21,422 nucleotides of DNA from Butyrivibrio sp. (GCA_016297265.1 JAEDHB010000024.1:1-21422); one strand, 5' to 3'; numbered from the stretch's first letter, positions 1 to 8,519 are shown. Notes: a model not told the origin generated them from the sequence alone. Program-made: numbers and translations.

Positions 1-2
1 CA

Positions 3-305
3 TACGAAAAGCAGTTTATCAGAGAAAGGCTGAACGGCAAGGGCTACAAGGCACTATCCTTTTTTGCCGGGGCAACTCCCGAAAACGGATATAAGCCTAC
101 AACCCCATATGTAATTTCCGTCAGCGAAAATCCATATTCTTTTGATACGGAAAACTGGGCAACGTTGTATGTAACAAGCGGTGGCGCTGATAATCCAAGG
201 CCAATCAAATTGCGAAAAAAGCCGTCCACAGGTCAGTGGTTTTTAAATGATATTCAGTGCCTGTCGGATATCCGCATTCCTGTTTCTGAGGATCCGTGGG
301 CATAA
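3..305 (+). CDS. C-terminal part of a DUF6935-like protein (5' truncated by window edge)
   Basis: The reading frame is open from the left edge of the window to a TAA at 303-305, so only the last 100 residues are present. The peptide runs from YEKQFIRERLNGKGYKALSF to a C-terminal tail IRIPVSEDPWA. The central TPYVISVSENPYSF, then LYVTSGGADNPRPIKLRKK and GQWFLND, is a pattern I associate from memory with the DUF6935 family. Members are small proteins or C-terminal domains of unknown function in Bacillota and some Gram-negative bacteria. The assignment rests on this remembered pattern and no alignment was run. The N-terminal part and any signal peptide lie outside the window. No obvious terminator follows, and the next gene has its own promoter. 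No function should be inferred. Confidence 0.6.
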   Translation, partial: YEKQFIRERLNGKGYKALSFFAGATPENGYKPTTPYVISVSENPYSFDTENWATLYVTSGGADNPRPIKLRKKPSTGQWFLNDIQCLSDIRIPVSEDPWA

Positions 306-388
306 GGCTGAGCAGTTTATAGATGAACATCCCTAAAGAAAGCAGAATTTGTGGTGTTTTGAGTTATAGAAAAAACATAATATTCAGG

Positions 389-417
389 TAGCAATTTCCC
401 CCAAATAATGTTAGAAT
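389..417 (+). promoter_or_regulatory. Putative extended -10 promoter for the small charged protein gene
   Basis: TAGAAT at 412-417 is preceded by TG at 409-410 with one base between, which makes an extended -10 element. The hexamer 17 bp upstream, TAGCAA at 389-394, is a poor -35. Transcription would begin near 424, leaving a leader of about 48 nt before the ATG at 472. Confidence 0.4.
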
Positions 418-471
418 ATACATATACAGGGTACATATTAAGGGGAAGCATGTTTTGATGGAGGTAGTAGT

Positions 472-792
472 ATGACTGAAGACACAAAAGCCAGCCTTAT
501 TATGGGATTACAGGAAGAATTTCAAGGCACCGCAATACCGGAAACAAAGCAAAAAGTACAGAAATTCAGTGAGGCAACCAAGACGCTGTACAGCGATGAA
601 GAACTTGCCAAGAAGAAAGTTAAGCCGATATTACCTGAGCGCAAGGTAGAGGTTAAGGAAGAAAAAAGCATTGACGAGTTAATCACTGAATATGTTGACC
701 GCAAAGCGATGTATGAAGATGAAAAGAAGAAAGCCCCAAGAGGAGTATTTATGGGTAAAACCGAGAAGGCAGACTGGCATTCAGGCAAATAG
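472..792 (+). CDS. Small, highly charged protein of unknown function (106 aa)
   Basis: The ATG at 472 follows GGAGGT at 460-465 with a normal spacing, and the frame ends at 792 just before an intrinsic terminator, so this is a convincing single-gene transcription unit. The protein is rich in Lys and Glu, has no Cys, and shows no signal peptide or membrane segment. It looks largely helical and probably partly disordered: a middle stretch with LYSDEELAKKKVKPILPER is followed by KSIDELITEYVDRKAMYED and a basic tail ending KADWHSGK. I do not recognise a family. It is probably cytosolic. It could be a small adaptor or regulatory protein, but nothing in the sequence decides this. The neighbours on both sides belong to separate units. 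The minus-strand open frame over the same DNA (522-788) has no ribosome binding site and is a shadow. Confidence 0.75.
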   Translation: MTEDTKASLIMGLQEEFQGTAIPETKQKVQKFSEATKTLYSDEELAKKKVKPILPERKVEVKEEKSIDELITEYVDRKAMYEDEKKKAPRGVFMGKTEKADWHSGK

Positions 793-800
793 GGAAATAC

Positions 801-838
801 AAAAAACGTTGGTTATCTGCGGATGACCAACTTTTTTT
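801..838 (+). terminator. Intrinsic terminator after the small charged protein gene
   Basis: An 8-bp stem (GTTGGTTA at 808-815 with TGACCAAC at 824-831, one T-G wobble) encloses an 8-nt loop and is followed by seven T (832-838). A run of six A at 801-806 precedes the stem, so it could also act weakly in the other direction. Confidence 0.85.
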
Positions 839-900
839 GATTTGTAAATGGATGAAGTAATATTTTTTACCAATAAAAGATAACAAAACAATATTTTTCC

Positions 901-929
901 TTGTCTATTTTTAATAAAAGTGATATAAT
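901..929 (+). promoter_or_regulatory. Sigma-A promoter with extended -10 for the CheX-receiver gene
   Basis: TTGTCT (901-906) and TATAAT (924-929) are separated by exactly 17 bp. TG at 921-922 plus one base completes an extended -10. Transcription would begin near 936, about 40 nt before the ATG at 976. The TTG of the -35 box is also the first codon of the longest open frame here, so that apparent start is not a real one. Confidence 0.8.
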
Positions 930-975
930 ATTACATAGATTTATAGTGAATTTACACAATGGAGGATTAGAAAGT

Positions 976-2271
976 ATGTTTAGTCAAATGTTTGGGAGTT
1001 TCTTGGTTGAGAAGGGGGTTATCGATAAGGCTAAACTTGAAGCAATAATTAAGGAACAGAGTGAAGCAAAATTGAAACTCGGCACAATTGCCATATCTGA
1101 GAAATTACTTACACAGGCACAGGCTGATGAGATTAATCACCTTCAGACTCAGATGGACAAGAGATTTGGAGATATTGCTGTTGAGAAGAAAATGCTTACG
1201 GAAGAACAGGTCAAGAACCTTTTAAGCAAACAGGGCAATGTATTTTTGAAATTTGTTCAGCTCTTGGCGGAGAAAACAGATCTTACGGTTGATGATATAA
1301 GTGAGAGAGTAGCTGAATTCCAGAAGGAAAAAGGATTCAGTGATTCTGAGATGACATCGCTGAAGAGGGATGATGTAGATGCGATTGTTCCTATTCTTGC
1401 ATTCTCAGCTAAGCCATATGTTACAGAGCTTGTAGGACTTGTTCTTAGAAATATGATTAGATTTGTTACATCTAATTTTCATATCGGAAGAATCAAACAT
1501 ATCAGCTCAGTTCCGTATGCATTTATGGCAGGACAGTCGGTATTCGGAGACCACAGAATTCATTTGGGATTCTGTACAAATGGAGAAGGGGATGGCATCT
1601 GCAGACTTGCAAGTCTTTATTCAGGCTTTGAGATTACGGAATTAGCAGGCGATGCAGCAGATGCAATTGGTGAATTTGCCAATATTAACAATGGTCTTCT
1701 GGCAACCAACCTTAGTGAGAAACACAAAATAGACCTTGATATGGAACCACCTTTTACATATGCCAACGAAACAGCAGAAGGCGATGCTTATGTAATTCCT
1801 CTTTTTGTTGAGGGTAAGGAACTTTCATTATATATTGCAGTTGACAGCGATGCGGTTGTTGGTAAGAATCCGGTTTCTTTTGAGACTACCAAGGGAGATA
1901 CCACAGTAAAAGAAGGCAGCAAGGGAAGAGTTGTTATTGTTGATGATTCAACCATGATTAGAAAAATGCTTCGTGCAATGTTGGAAGAAGAAGGTTACAG
2001 CGTAGTTGCGGAAGCTGCTAACGGACTTGAGGCTGTGGAAGCATACAAAGCCAACAAACCGGATATTATTTCATTGGATATTACAATGCCAAAGATGGAC
2101 GGCCTTGAGGCACTGGGTAAAATAAAAGAGTTTGACCCTGATGCCAATGCGATTATGGTTACGGCCGCAGGACAGCAACAGAAGGTAATTGAGGCCCTCA
2201 AGCTGGGTGCAAATAAATTCATTATGAAACCATTTACAAAAGATGAAGTGGTAAAAGGATTTATTATTTAA
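976..2271 (+). CDS. Three short helical repeats + CheX-type phosphatase + CheY-like receiver fusion
   Basis: This 431-aa cytosolic protein has three parts. Residues 6-28, 35-57 and 64-86 are three repeats with an exact 29-residue period (for example LGTIAISEKLLT and FGDIAVEKKMLT), resembling the N-terminal repeats of GspE/MshE-type ATPases. Residues about 130-290 form a CheC/CheX-like domain: D229-x3-E233-x2-N236, followed by P259 after 22 residues, fits the published CheC/CheX phosphatase signature. Residues about 318-431 are a receiver domain with acidic pair D323/D324, phospho-acceptor D368 (LDITMPKMDG), T396 and K418, and no DNA-binding domain follows. The fusion suggests a receiver that carries its own phosphatase, related to chemotaxis or motility signalling, although no che or flagellar gene lies nearby. 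ATG 976 is chosen because GGAGG at 961-965 precedes it and the promoter ends at 929. Domain calls are confident; the biological role is inferred. Confidence 0.88.
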   Translation: MFSQMFGSFLVEKGVIDKAKLEAIIKEQSEAKLKLGTIAISEKLLTQAQADEINHLQTQMDKRFGDIAVEKKMLTEEQVKNLLSKQGNVFLKFVQLLAEKTDLTVDDISERVAEFQKEKGFSDSEMTSLKRDDVDAIVPILAFSAKPYVTELVGLVLRNMIRFVTSNFHIGRIKHISSVPYAFMAGQSVFGDHRIHLGFCTNGEGDGICRLASLYSGFEITELAGDAADAIGEFANINNGLLATNLSEKHKIDLDMEPPFTYANETAEGDAYVIPLFVEGKELSLYIAVDSDAVVGKNPVSFETTKGDTTVKEGSKGRVVIVDDSTMIRKMLRAMLEEEGYSVVAEAANGLEAVEAYKANKPDIISLDITMPKMDGLEALGKIKEFDPDANAIMVTAAGQQQKVIEALKLGANKFIMKPFTKDEVVKGFII

Positions 2272-2376
2272 TTTAGGTAATATGCTCTTTTGAGCAATGA
2301 TTACAAGAGAAGGTATATATATAGTGGGCAGTCGGAATCTTTGATTTCGGCTGCTGCTATTTTAGAGGAGGCCATG

Positions 2377-3108
2377 ATGCAGGAAGTAAACGGCAAATGG
2401 ACTATTTTCGGAACTACGGCTGATGATCCCAAATGCATTCATAATGTTGATGAACTTGTGGAAAGAATTAATAAGGTGGGATTTATGCCATTATTTTCCA
2501 ATGATATTCCGGGATTTTCGGTTGAAGAATATACAATATCAGAGGACTGGTGGTGTAATGACCCGAAGCGGGATCCGTGGCTTTGGAGAGAAATTGTGGC
2601 GGAGAGACAGGCGGCAGTTTACGGCAAGTTTTTTCAGAAAAAAATGGGTTTTGTATCGAAGGAATGGTTTCCGGCTTTTGCAAATGCAAGGCGTTGCGGA
2701 TATGATTTTGATGCGAGATGGGACGATGAAAAGGCCGGGTACAGGCATAAGAAGATTATGGATGCATTCGATGATGGTGAAGCGATTATTTCATACGAAT
2801 TAAAGGAAAAAGCAGGCTTTAATTCCGGTGAAAAAAATTTTGAAGGTACACTTGCGGATTTGCAGATGCAGACATATTTATGCGCCAAGCAGTACAGACG
2901 GAAAATCAACAAAAAAGGTGAAGAATACGGATGGAGCATTGCGGTTTATTCGAAACCGGAGGACATATTTGGATATGATTATGTAAGAGGGTGTTATGCG
3001 GAGGAACCGGATGAGTCGTATAGAAGAATTTATGGAAAAATATGCAGCGAATTTGGTGAAGTGGACGAGCGTATTTTCCGCAGAGTTGTAGCCCCGATAA
3101 AAGCATAA
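2377..3108 (+). CDS. AlkZ-related protein of unknown function
   Basis: The frame encodes 243 aa from the ATG at 2377, which has AGGAGG at 2366-2371 five bases upstream. An in-frame TTG at 2290 would add 29 residues, but its nearest purine-rich site (AGG at 2275-2277) is weak and far away; ATG 2374 is too close to the AGGAGG. The core INKVGFMPLFSNDIPGFSVEE, then DPWLWREIVAER, VYGKFFQKKMGFVSKEWFP, FANARRCGYDFDARWDD and a later WSIAVYSKPEDIFGYDYV, matches my memory of proteins annotated as AlkZ-related (YcaQ/AlkZ DNA glycosylase superfamily). Those proteins are a divergent branch, so glycosylase activity should not be assumed. No membrane segment is seen. It lies 105 bp behind the CheX-receiver gene without a terminator between them, so read-through is possible. 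Family assignment is moderate; function is unknown. Confidence 0.7.
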   Translation: MQEVNGKWTIFGTTADDPKCIHNVDELVERINKVGFMPLFSNDIPGFSVEEYTISEDWWCNDPKRDPWLWREIVAERQAAVYGKFFQKKMGFVSKEWFPAFANARRCGYDFDARWDDEKAGYRHKKIMDAFDDGEAIISYELKEKAGFNSGEKNFEGTLADLQMQTYLCAKQYRRKINKKGEEYGWSIAVYSKPEDIFGYDYVRGCYAEEPDESYRRIYGKICSEFGEVDERIFRRVVAPIKA

Positions 3109-3148
3109 AATTTCACAAAAAATATGGGGGTATGTTGTGTCAAAATTA

Positions 3149-3162
3149 TTACAAAAATGTAA
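3149..3162. promoter_or_regulatory. Short dyad in the GH94 operon upstream region, possible operator
   Basis: TTACA (3149-3153) and TGTAA (3158-3162) form a perfect 5-bp inverted repeat around AAAA, about 77 bp before the ATG at 3239. TATAGT at 3195-3200 is a candidate -10 downstream of it, but no good -35 is present. The operon start is therefore not well defined, and the dyad may be chance in AT-rich DNA. Confidence 0.25.
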
Positions 3163-3238
3163 AGAAAATAATATCCATTTTTCTGTAAATATTATATAGT
3201 GTTTTCAGAACAAATGATGATTATGGAGGAAGGTATTT

Positions 3239-5944
3239 ATGAGATCATTATTCTTTTTGGATGACAACGGAACATTTACAATCGAGAGACCTGAAAACTA
3301 CAGCGGATTGTATTTTCCGATTGCCGGAACAAAGGGGTTAAAGGGTGCGATTACCCCAAATCTGAATGGTGACAGCAAGATTAATCAGAATGCATTTCTT
3401 ATGGAACCGGTAAGTATTCAGAACCTTAACAATAACAAGTCCGGCAGAAATTTTTGGTGTAGAATTGATGAGGAAAAGGTCTGGTCTGCAACGGGGGCGT
3501 CAGCAGAGCAGGAGAGCAGAAAATTCACATCAAAGCAGGATGAGAGTGGAATCAAGGCGGGCTTTATGTGGCATGAACTTACAAGAAGCTCTGATTCAAT
3601 GGGGTTGAAATCGCAGATTACTTCTTTTGTTGCGTTGGATCATAATGTTGAGGTTATGTATGTGACAATTGAGAATGTATCCGATGATACTGTTGAGTTC
3701 AGACCTACGGCAGCAATTCCGGTATTCGGAAGAAGTGCTGACAATATCAGGGACCACAGACATGTAACTTCCCTGCTTCACAGAATCAGTACGGATGATT
3801 ACGGTGTGAAAATCAAACCTACACTTTCTTTTGACGAGAGAGGACACAGAAGAAATGAATTGACTTATTTTGTTGAGGGAGTTGCAGGAGACGGAAGTAA
3901 ACCGGTGGATTTTTATCCGGTGCTCGATGACTTTATCGGAGAGGGCGGAAGCCTTATCAATCCTCGCAGCATTGTTTTGGATTCAGAGGGTGTAAAATCC
4001 GGCAGTGCCATTGCAGGAAAGGAAGCTGTGGGAGGAATCCGTTTTGAAAAGGCAAAGCTTGCACCGGGCGAAAAAGCAACTTACACAATCATCATGGGAA
4101 TTACCGACGAGCCTTCTCAGATTGCAGGAATTGTTGATGAGTTCAATTCTGACGATAAAGTGATTTCCCGGTTGGAGAGTGTTAAAAAATATTGGACAGA
4201 GCAGGTTAATGTAAGCTACAAGACCGGCAATGCTTCTTTTGACGGATTTATGAAATGGGTTAGCTTCCAGCCATTGCTCAGAAGAATATACGGATGTTCC
4301 TTCCTTCCGCATCATGATTACGGAAGAGGCGGAAGAGGCTGGAGAGACCTTTGGCAGGATTGCCTTTCACTTTTGATTATGGACCCAAGCGGAGTCAGAC
4401 AGATGATTATTGACAACTACGGCGGAGTTCGAATTGACGGAACCAATGCTACAATCATCGGTGAAAAACAGGGTGAATTCATTGCGGACAGAAATGGTAT
4501 TGCGAGAGTCTGGATGGATCACGGTGTCTGGCCATTTATGACAACGATGCTTTATATCAATCAGACAGGTGATGTTGATGTTCTTAAGGAGACTGCCACA
4601 TATTTTAAGGATGAGCAGAAGGAACGCGGAACTGCTCTTGATTCTGAGTGGAATGAGGAATACGGTGTGTGCCAGAAAGATGCATCATCGAAGATATACA
4701 AAGGTTCTGTTTTGGAGCATATGCTTCTTGAACAGATGTGCTCCTTCTACGAGGTGGGAAGCCACAATCACATAAAACTCAGAGGCGCTGACTGGAATGA
4801 CGCACTGGATATGGCAGCTGAAAATGGAGAAAGTGTTGCTTTCACATGCGCATTTGCAGGAAATATGGATGATTTTGCAGACCTTCTGGATAAGCTCAAT
4901 GCCGATTACGGATGGGAAGAGGTTGAGGTCCTTGAAGAGATATCAACTCTCCTTGATGCGGACAAAACAGTATTTGACAGCATTGAAGCGAAAACAGAGG
5001 TGCTCAAAAAATACCTTTCAAGCTGCGGACACAATGTTAGCGGCAACAGAATCAGCGTTAAGACAACAGAACTTGCAGCAAATCTCAGGGAAAAAGCAGC
5101 ATGGATTAAGGAACATATCCGCAAAACAGAATGGATTGACGGCGAAAATAATTCGGATGAGGGCTGGTTTAACAGCTACTATGATAACAGCAAGAATCGT
5201 GTGGAAGGTTTTTTCCCAACAGGAGTAAGAATGATGCTTACCGGTCAGGTATTCTCAATCATGAGCAAAACGGCAACGGACGAGCAGGTTGTCAAAATAT
5301 GCAAGGCGGCTGACAATTACCTTTACAAGCAGTCAGTTGGCGGATACAGACTTAACACGGATTTTAAGGAAGAAAAATTTGACCTCGGAAGAATGTTCGG
5401 TTTTGCATATGGTGAAAAGGAAAACGGTGCTGTTTTCTCACATATGACAGTTATGTACGCAAATGCACTTTACAAGAGAGGCTTCGTAAAAGAGGGCTAT
5501 AAAGCATTGCAGACTCTTGCGGATACGGCAATGGATTTTGATACAAGTAAGATTTATCCGGGCATTCCTGAGTATTTTGATGGCGACGGAAGAGGCTTGT
5601 ACAACTATCTTACCGGTGCTGCCAGCTGGTATATGCTTACATTTATCACTGAAGTATTCGGTGTGAGAGGTGAATACGGCAATCTTTCGATTCAGCCTAA
5701 GCTTGTAAAAAATCAGTTTGATGACAACATGGATGCAGTTCTTTCACTCACATTTGCAGGAAAACAGCTTGTGGTTAAGATTTCAAATCCTGAGAATCTT
5801 GAATACGGCGAATACAGAGTAGTCAGTGCGGAATGTGACGGAACAGAATTTGCAATTAATGAGGGCAAGGCCGAGCTTTCGCGTGAAGCAATTGAGAAGC
5901 TTAATGATTCAACACATACAATTAATATTAAACTTGGTAAATAG
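3239..5944 (+). CDS. GH94 glycoside phosphorylase, laminaribiose-phosphorylase-like subfamily (901 aa)
   Basis: The protein is an inverting GH94 phosphorylase, which splits a beta-glucosidic disaccharide with phosphate into alpha-glucose 1-phosphate and a sugar. An N-terminal beta-sandwich (about 1-300) precedes an (alpha/alpha)6 barrel. Visible active-site motifs are W368-R-D-x-W-Q-D374, the DWND motif at 518-521 (by analogy with cellobiose phosphorylase, D521 is the general acid) and the phosphate-loop-like LTGAASW with T792/G793. Length near 900 aa, the start FFLDDNGTFTIERPEN and the RSADNIRDHRHVTSLLHRI block resemble characterised laminaribiose phosphorylases and not the roughly 800-aa cellobiose or 980-aa cellodextrin enzymes; this is from memory. 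No signal peptide is present, so it acts inside the cell on imported sugar. ATG 3239 follows GGAGGAAGG at 3225-3233. It is the first gene of a two-gene operon. GH94 is certain; the exact substrate is not. Confidence 0.88.
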   Translation: MRSLFFLDDNGTFTIERPENYSGLYFPIAGTKGLKGAITPNLNGDSKINQNAFLMEPVSIQNLNNNKSGRNFWCRIDEEKVWSATGASAEQESRKFTSKQDESGIKAGFMWHELTRSSDSMGLKSQITSFVALDHNVEVMYVTIENVSDDTVEFRPTAAIPVFGRSADNIRDHRHVTSLLHRISTDDYGVKIKPTLSFDERGHRRNELTYFVEGVAGDGSKPVDFYPVLDDFIGEGGSLINPRSIVLDSEGVKSGSAIAGKEAVGGIRFEKAKLAPGEKATYTIIMGITDEPSQIAGIVDEFNSDDKVISRLESVKKYWTEQVNVSYKTGNASFDGFMKWVSFQPLLRRIYGCSFLPHHDYGRGGRGWRDLWQDCLSLLIMDPSGVRQMIIDNYGGVRIDGTNATIIGEKQGEFIADRNGIARVWMDHGVWPFMTTMLYINQTGDVDVLKETATYFKDEQKERGTALDSEWNEEYGVCQKDASSKIYKGSVLEHMLLEQMCSFYEVGSHNHIKLRGADWNDALDMAAENGESVAFTCAFAGNMDDFADLLDKLNADYGWEEVEVLEEISTLLDADKTVFDSIEAKTEVLKKYLSSCGHNVSGNRISVKTTELAANLREKAAWIKEHIRKTEWIDGENNSDEGWFNSYYDNSKNRVEGFFPTGVRMMLTGQVFSIMSKTATDEQVVKICKAADNYLYKQSVGGYRLNTDFKEEKFDLGRMFGFAYGEKENGAVFSHMTVMYANALYKRGFVKEGYKALQTLADTAMDFDTSKIYPGIPEYFDGDGRGLYNYLTGAASWYMLTFITEVFGVRGEYGNLSIQPKLVKNQFDDNMDAVLSLTFAGKQLVVKISNPENLEYGEYRVVSAECDGTEFAINEGKAELSREAIEKLNDSTHTINIKLGK

Positions 5945-5958
5945 GAGGAATTATTACA

Positions 5959-8373
5959 ATGAAGTACGGTTTTTTTGATGATGCAAAAAAAGAATATGTG
6001 ATTACAAGACCGGATACCCCTGCACCATGGGCCAATTATCTTGGCTCACCTGAATACGGTGCTGTTTTATCCAATAATGCCGGCGGTTACAGCTTTGCAC
6101 AGTCAGGTGCAAACGGAAGAATTATCAGATATGTTTTTAACAATTTTGATCAGCCGGGTAGATATATGTACATTCGTGACAACGAAAGCAAGGATTACTG
6201 GTCTGCCTCATGGCAGCCTGTGGGCAAGGATCTTGAGGAGTACAAGAGCGAATGCCATCATGGTACTGCATATACAAGAATGCTTGCAGATTACAGTAAA
6301 ATACATTCAGAGGCCCTCTACTATGTGCCTTTGGGAAAAACATACGAGGTATGGAATTTAAAGCTTACCAACAACGATACAGTGAAAAGAAACCTTACAG
6401 TAACCGGTTATGCTGAGTTCACCAACAACAGCAACTATGAGCAGGACCAGGTTAATCTTCAGTACTCTCTTTTCATAACAAGAACAAACTTTGTTGATAA
6501 CAGAATTGTGCAGACTGTTCACGGCAACCTCAATGCACTTGCAGAAGGTGAGATGGTTGACAACAAAACATCAACTGACAGAATTTTCGGACTTGTGGGC
6601 GCACCTGTTTCATCATACTGCGGAGATAAGGAAGAATTCCTCGGCAATTATCACGGATACAAGGACCCTGTGGGAGTTACAAGCGGAGATCTTGGCGGAG
6701 CATTAAGCTATAATGAAAATGCCTGCGGTGCCCTTTCAACAGTTATTGAACTGGCTCCGGGCGAGACAAAGGAAGTTGCTTTCATCCTTGGCCTTAAGGA
6801 AAAAGCAGAAGCAGAAGCAATCCTTTCATCCTATGATGATGTCACAAAGGTATGTGCTGCAGAATATGACGAATTAGTAAATTACTGGCATGAAAAACTG
6901 TCACATTTCCAGGTAAAAACACCTAGTCCTGAATTCAACAGTATGATTAATACCTGGAATGCTTACAACTGTTTTATGACATTTATCTGGTCAAGAGCAG
7001 CATCCTTCATCTACTGCGGATTGAGAAATGGTTACGGATACAGGGATACAGTTCAGGATATTCAGGGTGTAATACACCTTGCACCGGAGATGGCAGTTGA
7101 AAAGATTCGTTTCATGTTGTCTGCACAGGTGGATAACGGTGGTGGACTTCCTCTTGTAAAATTCACTCACAATGCAGGACATGAGGATACACCGGACGAC
7201 GCTTCCTATGTAAAAGAAACAGGACATCCTGAATACAGAGCGGATGATGCTTTGTGGTTATTCCCTACAGTATACAAATATATTGCTGAGTCGGGAAATC
7301 TTGAATTCATAGATGAAGTTATTCCTTTTGCCAACAAGGATGAGGGAACAGTTTATGAACACCTTAAGAGAGCACTTGAATTTTCAATGAATCACCTTGG
7401 ACCACATGGTATGCCTGCAGGATTATATGCGGACTGGAATGACTGCCTGAGACTTGGAAAAGATGGTGAGTCAAGCTTCGTTGCACTCCAGTATTACCTT
7501 GGAATGAGCATCATCAAAAAGTTTGCAGAATACAAGAATGACAAAGAATACATTGAAAAAATAGATGCAGAGCAGCAGAAACTCGGCAAATTAATCAATG
7601 ATCTGTGCTGGAATGAAGACAGATTTATCAGAGGATTTACAGAAAGAGGAGAGGTAATCGGAAAGAGAACAGATCCTGAAGCAAATATGTGGCTCAATCC
7701 ACAGAGCTGGTCAGTTATCAGCGGACTTGCAACTCCTGAGCAGGCTGATGCAGCCCTTGAAAATGTTCATAAACAGCTCAACACGGAATTTGGTGCCGTA
7801 CTTATGGACCCTCCATATTACAAACACGCATTTGACGGCGCACTTGCTGTTATTTACAACCAGGGCGTAAAAGAAAATGCAGGTATTTTCTCACAGTCAC
7901 AGGGCTGGATTATTCTTGCGGAAGCACTTCGCGGACATGGCAACAGAGCATTTGAATACTTTATGGAAAATGCACCTGCTGCACAGAATGACAAGGCAGA
8001 GATTAGAAAGCTTGAACCATATTGCTACGGACAGTTTACAGAAGGTAAGGCAAGTCCTCACTTCGGACGTTCCCACGTACACTGGCTTACAGGAACCGCA
8101 TCCACAGTAATGGTAGGCTGCGTTGAGGGTATTATGGGTATGAGACCTGATTTTGGCGGACTTAAGATTGCACCGGCAATCCCTGCTGACTGGGATGGCT
8201 TTGAAATTGAAAAAGATTTCAGAGGAAAGCATCTAAGCATCAGGGTATTCAATCCGGGACATGTTGAGTCAGGCTGCGCTAAGCTCCTTGTAAACGGACA
8301 GGAAATCGAAGGAAATTATATTGCAGAAAATATCATGACAGAAAATACAAAAATTGAATTATATATGTCATAA
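5959..8373 (+). CDS. GH94 phosphorylase, cellobiose-phosphorylase-like (804 aa)
   Basis: The start is typical of cellobiose and chitobiose phosphorylases: KYGFFDDAKKEYVITRPDTP, NYLGSPEYGAVLSNNAGGYS and DQPGRYMYIRDNES. The barrel carries R362-D-T-V-Q-D367, DWND at 492-495 (D495 as predicted general acid) and HWLTGTAST with T711/G712 for phosphate. The expected reaction is cellobiose plus phosphate giving alpha-glucose 1-phosphate and glucose, but cellobionic acid or N,N'-diacetylchitobiose phosphorylases share this layout, and the blocks NNSNYEQDQVNLQYSLFITR and the C-terminal part do not settle the acceptor. No signal peptide, so it is cytosolic. It begins 14 bp after the first phosphorylase, with AGGAGG at 5943-5948 overlapping the previous stop codon, so the two are co-transcribed and probably translationally linked. 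A strong terminator follows. No transporter or regulator is in the operon. Confidence 0.88.
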   Translation: MKYGFFDDAKKEYVITRPDTPAPWANYLGSPEYGAVLSNNAGGYSFAQSGANGRIIRYVFNNFDQPGRYMYIRDNESKDYWSASWQPVGKDLEEYKSECHHGTAYTRMLADYSKIHSEALYYVPLGKTYEVWNLKLTNNDTVKRNLTVTGYAEFTNNSNYEQDQVNLQYSLFITRTNFVDNRIVQTVHGNLNALAEGEMVDNKTSTDRIFGLVGAPVSSYCGDKEEFLGNYHGYKDPVGVTSGDLGGALSYNENACGALSTVIELAPGETKEVAFILGLKEKAEAEAILSSYDDVTKVCAAEYDELVNYWHEKLSHFQVKTPSPEFNSMINTWNAYNCFMTFIWSRAASFIYCGLRNGYGYRDTVQDIQGVIHLAPEMAVEKIRFMLSAQVDNGGGLPLVKFTHNAGHEDTPDDASYVKETGHPEYRADDALWLFPTVYKYIAESGNLEFIDEVIPFANKDEGTVYEHLKRALEFSMNHLGPHGMPAGLYADWNDCLRLGKDGESSFVALQYYLGMSIIKKFAEYKNDKEYIEKIDAEQQKLGKLINDLCWNEDRFIRGFTERGEVIGKRTDPEANMWLNPQSWSVISGLATPEQADAALENVHKQLNTEFGAVLMDPPYYKHAFDGALAVIYNQGVKENAGIFSQSQGWIILAEALRGHGNRAFEYFMENAPAAQNDKAEIRKLEPYCYGQFTEGKASPHFGRSHVHWLTGTASTVMVGCVEGIMGMRPDFGGLKIAPAIPADWDGFEIEKDFRGKHLSIRVFNPGHVESGCAKLLVNGQEIEGNYIAENIMTENTKIELYMS

Positions 8374-8391
8374 TTTTCTATGTTATATTTT

Positions 8392-8426
8392 GCGTCGGCT
8401 GCATATTTTTGCGGCCGGCGTTTTTT
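8392..8426 (+). terminator. Strong intrinsic terminator of the GH94 operon
   Basis: An 11-bp GC-rich stem with two G-T wobbles (8393-8403 with 8410-8420) encloses a 6-nt loop and is followed by six T at 8421-8426. It lies 19 bp after the stop codon of the second phosphorylase. Confidence 0.92.
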
Positions 8427-8476
8427 ACAGCGTTATTATGGTGCGTTTCAGATGTGCTTTTTGAGGCGTCAGACTC

Positions 8477-8505
8477 TTTACATCTGTTGCTCATCGTGTT
8501 ATAAT
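8477..8505 (+). promoter_or_regulatory. Strong sigma-A promoter of the pantothenate/CoA operon
   Basis: TTTACA (8477-8482) and TATAAT (8500-8505) are separated by exactly 17 bp, with TG at 8497-8498 making an extended -10. Transcription should begin near 8512, which leaves a leader of about 125 nt before the first start codon at 8637. That is long enough for a cis-regulatory RNA. Confidence 0.87.
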
Positions 8506-8519
8506 TCCATTGTTTTAGT

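Noticed and set aside
901..975. Longer start (TTG at 901) for the CheX-receiver gene, adding 25 residues
   Set aside because: The TTG is the -35 element and the extra codons cover the promoter; ATG 976 has GGAGG at the right distance.
2290..2376. TTG start for the AlkZ-related gene
   Set aside because: Weak and distant purine-rich site; ATG 2377 has AGGAGG five bases upstream. The upstream region could still be translated, so this is a preference and not proof.
4797..5228. Plus-strand 143-codon frame inside the first GH94 gene
   Set aside because: Out of frame with the phosphorylase, rich in Met/Trp, and covers its catalytic region.
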